The notes under the pieces were generated by a model. It was not told the origin of the DNA. It ran no database searches and saw only the letters and a list, made by a program, of their open reading frames with translations. From assembly GCA_019247135.1 (NCBI GenBank), contig JAFAPL010001058.1:1-11111 (forward strand): DNA of 11,111 nt, in the 5' to 3' direction. The position numbers and the translations under genes were made by a program. This stretch comes from Chloroflexota bacterium. Lineage in GTDB: Bacteria; Chloroflexota; UBA6077; CF-72. Numbering within the stretch: position 1 is the stretch's first letter; each line of letters starts with the position of its first letter. Shown piece after piece: positions 6,550 to 11,111 of the stretch.

Positions 6550-7079
6550 CTGAGCTGCTCCTCAGCGCCGAACCGAATCCCGCTGTCGACCGGCACTTGC
6601 ACGCTTGCACGCGGTGTGCTCACGTTGCGCGTGGTCTCGGCCACCTGAATGCGGTGCTGCACTCGGCCCTGGTATGTAAGCCGCCGGCGCAGCTGCAGCA
6701 GCAGCTTCTCGGGCTCGTGGACGTGTACGCGCCGCAGCCAAAGCGGCAAGCGTGGTGGTCGCGCTTGTTCAGTGGCGACTTCAGCGTCCCTCAGCTCGTG
6801 CTTCGGCCGAATGTCATCGCGGCCCAGGGGCTGGCCGCTCTCATGCTGGCGCTGGCCAGTTGGCAAGTGTTCGGCTGGCTCAGCACGTTCCAACCAGTGG
6901 TGGGTGATGTCGGGTACGCGGTCCAGCTCGTTGTCACCTCACCCGCGTCCACATACATCAACAGCTTCCAGCTCGACCTGCAAAGCCTTGGGCTCTGGTC
7001 GGTGGTCGGAATTGCAGGCTGGCTGATCTCGGAGAACGGGCTGATCGGGCGCAGACTGCCGCGCCTGGGCCTCTCATAA
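6531..7079 (+). CDS. Membrane-bound zinc-finger anti-sigma factor
   Basis: A 182-residue protein with an N-terminal ZAS/zf-HC2 signature: Cys3, then His22-x3-Cys26-x2-Cys29, the usual zinc-binding pattern of anti-sigma factors. Two hydrophobic segments (about 94-117 and 151-168) would anchor it in the membrane with a loop of about 33 residues outside. It presumably holds the ECF factor at the membrane until an envelope signal releases it. The ATG at 6531 lies inside the sigma gene and has a strong AGGAGG (6519-6524) upstream, typical of a coupled sigma/anti-sigma pair. The start is well supported because an earlier one would lose this spacing and the Cys3 position. Confidence 0.88.
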   Translation: MQCDDVTELLLSAEPNPAVDRHLHACTRCAHVARGLGHLNAVLHSALVCKPPAQLQQQLLGLVDVYAPQPKRQAWWSRLFSGDFSVPQLVLRPNVIAAQGLAALMLALASWQVFGWLSTFQPVVGDVGYAVQLVVTSPASTYINSFQLDLQSLGLWSVVGIAGWLISENGLIGRRLPRLGLS

Positions 7080-7084
7080 GCGCG

Positions 7085-8311
7085 CTGTTCGAGCTGACAC
7101 ACGCCACGCGCGGCGCCGCTCGCGCCGGGCTCCTGCATACCGCACACGGTGATGTGGAGACCCCGTTCTTTTGTGCGGTCGGCACCGCCGGCAGTGTCAA
7201 AGGCGTAACGCCCTCGGAGTTGCGCGAGCTCGGCGCGGACGTACTGCTGGCGAACACGTACCACCTGTTCTTGCGGCCGGGGCACGAGGTCGTACGACAT
7301 CTCGGCGGGCTCCATCGGTTCATGGCCTGGGACGGCCCGCTCATTACCGACAGTGGTGGCTTCCAGGTTTTTTCGTTGGGCTGGGGCCTGGAGCATGGAG
7401 TCGGAAAGCAGATGGGCATGTTTCCGGGTGAGGCGGAAGCTCGGAAGACCCGTGGGCAGGCTGCGCGTCTCGTCCGCGTGGACGATGATGGCGCGACGTT
7501 CACCTCACACATCGACGGGTCACGCCAGCGGCTAACGCCCGAGCTGTCGATCGGCATTCAAGAAGCACTGGGCGCCGACATCATCCTCGCCTTCGATGAA
7601 CCGACCTCGCCGCTCCACGATGCGGCGTACACCGCCACGGCGATGCTGCGCACGCATCGATGGGCCCAACGGTGCCTGGAAGCCAGGACACGTGATGACC
7701 AGGCCCTGTACGGGATCGTGCAGGGCGGCGCCTTGCAAGAGCTACGCCGCGCCTCCGCGACGGCCATCGGCGCGATGGCGTTCGAAGGCGTCGCAATCGG
7801 TGGCTCATTGGGAAAGTCCAAGCACGATATGTTCGACGTGATCGACTGGACGACACCGCACATACCCGAGGCGTGGCCACGACACTTGCTCGGTATTGGT
7901 GAGCCCGAGGACCTGCTGGCCTGCGTCGAGCACGGCATCGACCAGTTCGACTGCGTGGCGCCCACGCGCCTCGGTCGCCACGGGGTTGTGTACACGGCGG
8001 ATGGAAAGGTGTCCCTCACGCGGCCGGAGCTGCGTGACTCCTCCGCGCCCATCGAGCCCGACTGCGGCTGTTACACGTGCAGCACTGGCTTTTCGCGTGG
8101 CTACCTGCGGCACCTGTTTGCCGCCAACGAGCTCCTGGGATACACGCTCACCAGCTTGCACAACCTGTTCTTCATGCATCGGTTGATGCAACGCATCCGC
8201 GCGGCGGTACGCGAGGATCGATTGTCGGCGCTGAGAGATGAATTCCTCGCCCGTTACGGCGTGGCGTACGCGACGGACGGAAAGACGCTCCAGGCCGCGG
8301 GCGGCCAGTAG
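7085..8311 (+). CDS. tgt: Queuine/preQ1 tRNA-ribosyltransferase (tRNA-guanine transglycosylase)
   Basis: Exchanges guanine 34 in GUN-anticodon tRNAs for preQ1 (bacteria) on the queuosine pathway. With a 408-residue reading from CTG 7085, the motifs are ITDSGGFQVFSLG (Asp89), FDEPTSP, GIVQGG, AIGGSLGKSK, IDQFDCVAPTR with nucleophile Asp289, and the zinc site C327-G-C-Y-T-C332 (C327, C329, C332) with His359. The usual N-terminus (FELxxxxGxARxGxLxTxHGxVETP) is present only upstream of GTG 7154, the first ordinary start codon, so I extend to CTG 7085, where the reading LFELTHATRG fits the family; this start is an inference. About 28 extra residues follow FSLG relative to the E. coli enzyme. The start lies 5 nt after the anti-sigma stop, suggesting an operon. 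The 3' end overlaps lepB antisense by 58 bp. Confidence 0.92.
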   Translation: MFELTHATRGAARAGLLHTAHGDVETPFFCAVGTAGSVKGVTPSELRELGADVLLANTYHLFLRPGHEVVRHLGGLHRFMAWDGPLITDSGGFQVFSLGWGLEHGVGKQMGMFPGEAEARKTRGQAARLVRVDDDGATFTSHIDGSRQRLTPELSIGIQEALGADIILAFDEPTSPLHDAAYTATAMLRTHRWAQRCLEARTRDDQALYGIVQGGALQELRRASATAIGAMAFEGVAIGGSLGKSKHDMFDVIDWTTPHIPEAWPRHLLGIGEPEDLLACVEHGIDQFDCVAPTRLGRHGVVYTADGKVSLTRPELRDSSAPIEPDCGCYTCSTGFSRGYLRHLFAANELLGYTLTSLHNLFFMHRLMQRIRAAVREDRLSALRDEFLARYGVAYATDGKTLQAAGGQ

Positions 8312-8862
8312 CTCACGAACGCTCGGCCGACCAGATTGTCGGCCGGAACGAACCAGCCGAAATGCGAGTCGCGGCTGTTCGAGCGATTATCTCCCAACAC
8401 GAAATACTGGCCGTCCGGCACGACGATCGGCTGCCCATCGGCGGGATACGTATAGCTGGCCCCAAATCGAATGTACGGCTCGTCAAGTAGCTGACCATTG
8501 ATGACGACGCGTCCGTGATCGACCAGCACGTGGTCGCCAGGCATGCCGATGACGCGTTTGATCAGGTCGATGTCTTCGGTCGCATCGGGCGACTTGAGAA
8601 CAGCGATGTCGCCGCGTTGAGGCCCACCAAACACGTACTGGCTAGCAATCTGGAAATACGCGGCTTTGTTGACCCAGAGGAACTCGCCACTGGCGAGCGT
8701 CGGATTCATGCTCGGGCCGTCGACGCGGAAGTTCTGCAGCAGAGCGCGCATGCCAAGAAAGAGGATCGCTACCAGCAGCGCGGTCTGGAGGAACTCCCTG
8801 GTGATACTCAGTGCGGCTGGACGTGGACGCGCGGCGGGAATGGTGAGGGCCTCGTCGTGCAT
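8254..8862 (-). CDS. lepB: Signal peptidase I
   Basis: A 202-residue type I signal peptidase that cleaves signal peptides outside the membrane. One N-terminal membrane helix (about 23-41) is followed by box B GPSMNPTL with the nucleophile Ser51, box D DLIKRVIGMPGD with the general base Lys102, and box E LGDNRSNSRDS (156-166). An in-frame ATG at 8913 would add 17 residues, but that codon sits in the loop of a probable terminator hairpin and upstream of a good promoter (TTGGGA-17-TATACT), so the ATG at 8862 is preferred. Transcription from this promoter would begin about 6 nt before it. The C-terminus overlaps tgt by 58 bp on the opposite strand. Confidence 0.92.
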   Translation of the reverse strand: MHDEALTIPAARPRPAALSITREFLQTALLVAILFLGMRALLQNFRVDGPSMNPTLASGEFLWVNKAAYFQIASQYVFGGPQRGDIAVLKSPDATEDIDLIKRVIGMPGDHVLVDHGRVVINGQLLDEPYIRFGASYTYPADGQPIVVPDGQYFVLGDNRSNSRDSHFGWFVPADNLVGRAFVSYWPPAAWSVFPSVAYATP

Positions 8863-8874
8863 CAGCGCGGGCGG

Positions 8875-8903
8875 AGTATAGGCTGCGTGGCGCGCCCTCC
8901 CAA
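8875..8903 (-). promoter_or_regulatory. lepB promoter
   Basis: On the minus strand, TTGGGA (8903 to 8898) and TATACT (8880 to 8875) are separated by exactly 17 bp. The predicted transcription start near 8868 lies just upstream of ATG 8862, giving a near-leaderless mRNA. This makes lepB transcription independent of fumC and argues against the longer reading frame. Confidence 0.55.
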
Positions 8904-8906
8904 ATT

Positions 8907-8922
8907 GGCGCATCTCTGCGCC
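8907..8922 (-). terminator. Hairpin with GAGA tetraloop after fumC
   Basis: On the minus strand, GGCGCA (8922-8917), loop GAGA, TGCGCC (8912-8907) form a perfect 6-bp GC-rich stem closed by a GNRA loop, followed by AATTT. It begins 22 nt after the fumC stop and ends next to the lepB -35 box, as expected for a terminator separating the two genes. The T-run is short, so efficiency is uncertain. Confidence 0.5.
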
Positions 8923-8944
8923 GGTGTTTCAATTGCGCCACGCT

Positions 8945-10381
8945 TCAGCCGCCCGAGCTACTGAACGTTCGGCCCGGTTCGACCATGTGCGACGGATCGA
9001 GGATCTTCTCGAGGTCGGCTTCTGAGAGTGACGTCTGCTCGCGGGCGAGCTCGCGAATGGTGCGGCCAGTTGCATACGCCTCTTTCGCCAGCGCCGCGGC
9101 CTTGTCGTAACCAATCGCGGGCACGAGCGCGGTCACCAGCATCAGCCCCGACTCGACGAGGTCCGGCCCGCGTGACGTCGCCTCGAGGCCGGCGACGAGC
9201 TGGTCTGCGAAATTGGCGGACGCTTTGCCCAGGTAGCGGATCGACTGCAGCAGGTCGCGCGCGGCGATTGGCAGCATCACGTTCAGCTCGAAGTTCCCGC
9301 TTTGCCCCGCCAGCATGACGGTCGTGTCGTTGCCGATGACCATCGCGCAGACCATGGTGAGGGCCTCGGCGATCACCGGGTTGACCTTGCCAGGCATGAT
9401 CGAGCTGCCGGGCTGAACGGCAGGCACATCGAGTTCACCGAGACCCGCGCGTGGTCCACTGCCCATCCAGCGAATGTCGTTCGCCATCTTCCACAACGAG
9501 ACGGCGACCGTGCGCACGGCGCCGCTCGCCGAAACGAAGTTGTCAATGGTGCTCTGCGACTGGAAATGGTTGGACGTCTCGCGAACGCCGAGCGACGTCT
9601 GCCGATTGATGAACTCACACACTCGGCGCGGGAATTCTGGTGGCATGTTGATGCCCGTTCCCACGGCGTTGCCGCCAAGCGCGAGCTCCTGAAGCTCCTG
9701 GCGTGCCCACCCGAGCCGCTGCAGCGCGCGATCCATCTGGCCCACGTAACCCATGAACTCCTGGCCAAGCCGAATCGGGGTGGCATCCTGGAGGTGGGTG
9801 CGGCCTGTCTTGATGATGGGCCAGAACTCCTGGCGCTTTTCGTCCAGTTTTACGCGGAGGTGCTCAATGGCCGGGATGAGCACCTCTTCCAGCTCCGCAA
9901 GCGCCGAAAGGTGCATGGCCGTCGGGATCACGTCATTCGAGGATTGGCCGAGGTTGACGTCGTCGTTTGGGTGAACGACTTTCGATCCGAATTCGCCCTG
10001 TAAGAGCTCCGTCGCGCGGTTCGCGATGACCTCGTTCGCGTTCGTGTTGGTGCTCGTGCCTGAGCCCGTCTGGAACACGTCCAGGACGAACTGGTCGTCG
10101 AACCCGCCGTCGGCGACCTCCTGAGCGGCCTGCGCGATCGCGTCGGCTTTGCGCGCATCGAGTACGCCGAGCTCCCGATTCGCGACCGCGGCGGCCTGTT
10201 TGATGGTGCCCAGAGCCCAGATGAAACGGCGGTCGAAGCGTTCGCCGCTGATCGGAAAGTTGTGGACGGCGCGCATCGTTGAAGCGCCGTAATACGCACC
10301 CTCGGGCACCTCGAGCGGACCCATCGAGTCGCGCTCGACCCGACGCGGGGGAACAGACCGCGAGCCGGCGGTGGCTGTCAT
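8945..10381 (-). CDS. fumC: Class II fumarate hydratase
   Basis: A 478-residue homotetrameric, iron-independent fumarase that interconverts fumarate and L-malate in the TCA cycle. Diagnostic motifs are GSGTSTNTNANEVIANRA (106-123), HPNDDVNLGQSSNDV (137-151), TGRTHLQDA with the catalytic-site His196 (192-200), GGNAVGTG (236-243) and the fumarase/lyase signature GSSIMPGKVNP (325-335), whose SS-loop serine Ser326 is the expected catalytic base. Length and order match FumC proteins, and the RDSMG start (17-21) is typical, with about 15 extra residues ahead. The ATG at 10381 lacks a Shine-Dalgarno sequence but has a TAAACT box 6 nt upstream, suggesting a leaderless transcript. Aspartase is the main alternative, but the overall motif set favours fumarase. 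Confidence 0.95.
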   Translation of the reverse strand: MTATAGSRSVPPRRVERDSMGPLEVPEGAYYGASTMRAVHNFPISGERFDRRFIWALGTIKQAAAVANRELGVLDARKADAIAQAAQEVADGGFDDQFVLDVFQTGSGTSTNTNANEVIANRATELLQGEFGSKVVHPNDDVNLGQSSNDVIPTAMHLSALAELEEVLIPAIEHLRVKLDEKRQEFWPIIKTGRTHLQDATPIRLGQEFMGYVGQMDRALQRLGWARQELQELALGGNAVGTGINMPPEFPRRVCEFINRQTSLGVRETSNHFQSQSTIDNFVSASGAVRTVAVSLWKMANDIRWMGSGPRAGLGELDVPAVQPGSSIMPGKVNPVIAEALTMVCAMVIGNDTTVMLAGQSGNFELNVMLPIAARDLLQSIRYLGKASANFADQLVAGLEATSRGPDLVESGLMLVTALVPAIGYDKAAALAKEAYATGRTIRELAREQTSLSEADLEKILDPSHMVEPGRTFSSSGG

Positions 10382-10387
10382 CCCAAG

Positions 10388-10393
10388 AGTTTA
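10388..10393 (-). promoter_or_regulatory. -10 box for fumC, leaderless arrangement
   Basis: TAAACT on the minus strand lies 6 nt before the fumC ATG, fitting the TANNNT pattern found at leaderless genes in some high-GC bacteria. Transcription would begin at or next to the A of the start codon. No strong -35 is visible. Confidence 0.35.
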
Positions 10394-10422
10394 GCCCCGT
10401 GGTCACCGATCTGCGGCGGTGG

Positions 10423-10821
10423 ATGCTGGGCTCGGTGACGACGGGATACGCTGATCGCGTGGCCCCGGAGGTATCGACCGGCCAAACCGAAGACGTTCGC
10501 GTTTGGATTGGGCGAGTGGTGACTGGCCGGGAAACCGAGCACGAGAAGTTCGTCGAATGGCTCAATGGTGCGGAAGCGCACGAGATCTTCCGCCGGCGCC
10601 GGTTGAGCGAGTACCTCCTGACGGAGGAAGCTGGCACCGTGACGGTCGTGTTCAAGGCCCCGCATACAGGTGACCCGCGCATCATGATCGATTTCCTGCG
10701 CTATCCCGGGCTGTGGCCGGATTTCTGGGAATTCGTCCGTGGCGGGCGTGCCGAAGACGAGCCGCCACCCAGACTGCCGGAATCGGCAACCAGGGTGCGG
10801 TGGCGGCGAGGCGACACGTAG
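10423..10821 (+). CDS. Uncharacterised small alpha/beta protein
   Basis: I do not recognise the family. The 132-residue protein has no membrane segment or signal peptide. Predicted elements are a strand (25-33, VRVWIGRVV), a charged helix (39-59, TEHEKFVEWLNGAEAHEIFRR), two strands (61-70 and 72-79, EYLLTEEAG and TVTVVFKAP) and a helix rich in aromatics (87-105, with YPGLWPDFWEFV), ending in a proline- and arginine-rich tail. This beta-alpha-beta-beta-alpha order resembles the ferredoxin-like dimeric barrel of ABM/EthD-type proteins, but that is inference from pattern only. An in-frame GTG at 10399 is an alternative start. The gene diverges from fumC and its stop directly abuts the SDR start codon. 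Confidence 0.7.
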   Translation: MLGSVTTGYADRVAPEVSTGQTEDVRVWIGRVVTGRETEHEKFVEWLNGAEAHEIFRRRRLSEYLLTEEAGTVTVVFKAPHTGDPRIMIDFLRYPGLWPDFWEFVRGGRAEDEPPPRLPESATRVRWRRGDT

Positions 10822-11111
10822 GTGGACCTCGGACTGCGCGGGCGTGTCGCGATCGTCACCGGCTCGAGCCGCGGCATTGGCCGAGCTGTTGCCACGTCGC
10901 TGGTCGACGAGGGCGCACGCGTCGTGCTCAACGCGCGTGGCACTGACGTGCTCCGCCGAACTGCCCTCGAGCTTGCCGCACGCGGCGGCGAGGTTGAGGC
11001 GGTGGCCGCCGATGTTTCAACAGCTGAAGGCTGCAACGAGCTGTACGAGCGCGCCACGGCACGCTTTGGTGGGGTCGACATCGTCGTGAACAATGTCGGC
11101 GGTGGGGCGGC
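10822..11111 (+). CDS. SDR family NAD(P)-dependent oxidoreductase, 3' end beyond window
   Basis: The first 96 residues of a short-chain dehydrogenase/reductase. The Rossmann cofactor motif TGSSRGIG (13-20) follows a first strand (RVAIVTG), Asp64 in AADVS is the adenine-contacting acid, and NNVGG (90-94) is the NNAG motif with Val in place of Ala. An Arg after the Gly-rich loop entry (R17) and N37-A38-R39 after the second strand suggest NADP(H), but this is tentative. The catalytic Ser-Tyr-Lys lie beyond the window. The start is GTG at 10822, immediately after the TAG of the preceding gene with no intervening base, so coupled translation is likely. Substrate cannot be inferred. Confidence 0.9.
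   Translation, partial: MDLGLRGRVAIVTGSSRGIGRAVATSLVDEGARVVLNARGTDVLRRTALELAARGGEVEAVAADVSTAEGCNELYERATARFGGVDIVVNNVGGGA

Noticed and set aside
9302..10003. A 233-codon open frame on the plus strand inside fumC
   Set aside because: It is the antisense shadow of strongly conserved fumarase sequence and shows no domain or Shine-Dalgarno sequence of its own.
10350..10380. GGAACA at 10350-10355 as an ECF-type -35 for the small plus-strand gene
   Set aside because: No CGTC-like -10 occurs at the required 16-17 bp spacing, and the site lies inside the fumC coding sequence.
9933..10685. A 250-codon open frame on the minus strand spanning the fumC start and the small plus-strand gene
   Set aside because: The translation is arginine-rich and featureless and overlaps two better supported genes in other frames.
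1..11111. Defence island, CRISPR, transposon or biosynthetic cluster
   Set aside because: No direct-repeat arrays, transposase, integrase, nuclease/helicase or synthase motifs were seen; all recognised genes are housekeeping, envelope or regulatory.

Overview
The window is GC-rich, gene-dense chromosomal DNA from a bacterium. The gene mix fits a Chloroflexota-like or otherwise deep-branching high-GC organism: a membrane-anchored sulfite-oxidase-type molybdoenzyme, a divergent class II aldolase, DUF309, PspC and LiaF-like envelope proteins, and a queuosine transglycosylase with an insertion. This placement is inference from gene content and is weak. No mobile element, CRISPR array, rRNA or tRNA was seen.

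Layout from left to right. Positions 1-184 are a non-coding leader with two small inverted repeats and an extended -10 promoter. A plus-strand molybdopterin oxidoreductase (185-1792) converges on a minus-strand class II aldolase-family gene (1840-3228), with a GC-rich palindrome between them. The aldolase gene diverges from a DUF309/DoxX-like pair (3300-4134) across a 71-bp spacer that holds a TGACAG-type inverted repeat and overlapping -10 hexamers on both strands. The DoxX-like gene meets a minus-strand LiaF-like/PspC pair (4131-5770) so tightly that the two stop codons overlap. A 176-bp divergent spacer with two strong inverted repeats (7-bp and 9-bp perfect arms) separates pspC from a plus-strand cluster: ECF sigma factor, zinc-finger anti-sigma factor and queuine tRNA-ribosyltransferase (5947-8311). 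That cluster converges, with a 58-bp antisense overlap, on signal peptidase I (8254-8862). Signal peptidase I lies downstream of class II fumarase (8945-10381) but appears to have its own promoter. An uncharacterised small protein (10423-10821) diverges from fumarase and abuts a truncated SDR oxidoreductase (10822 to the window end).

How the genes may work together: the ECF sigma/anti-sigma pair, the PspC and LiaF-like membrane proteins and the structured spacer between them look like an envelope-stress module. The aldolase and fumarase serve central carbon metabolism, Tgt modifies tRNA wobble bases, and LepB removes signal peptides. No defence or secondary-metabolism system is evident. The most distinctive signals are the structured ECF/pspC spacer, the multi-TM plus Tat-like architecture of the molybdoenzyme, the divergent aldolase active-site motifs, the apparent CTG start of tgt, and recurring -10 boxes placed just upstream of start codons, which suggest short-leader or leaderless transcripts.
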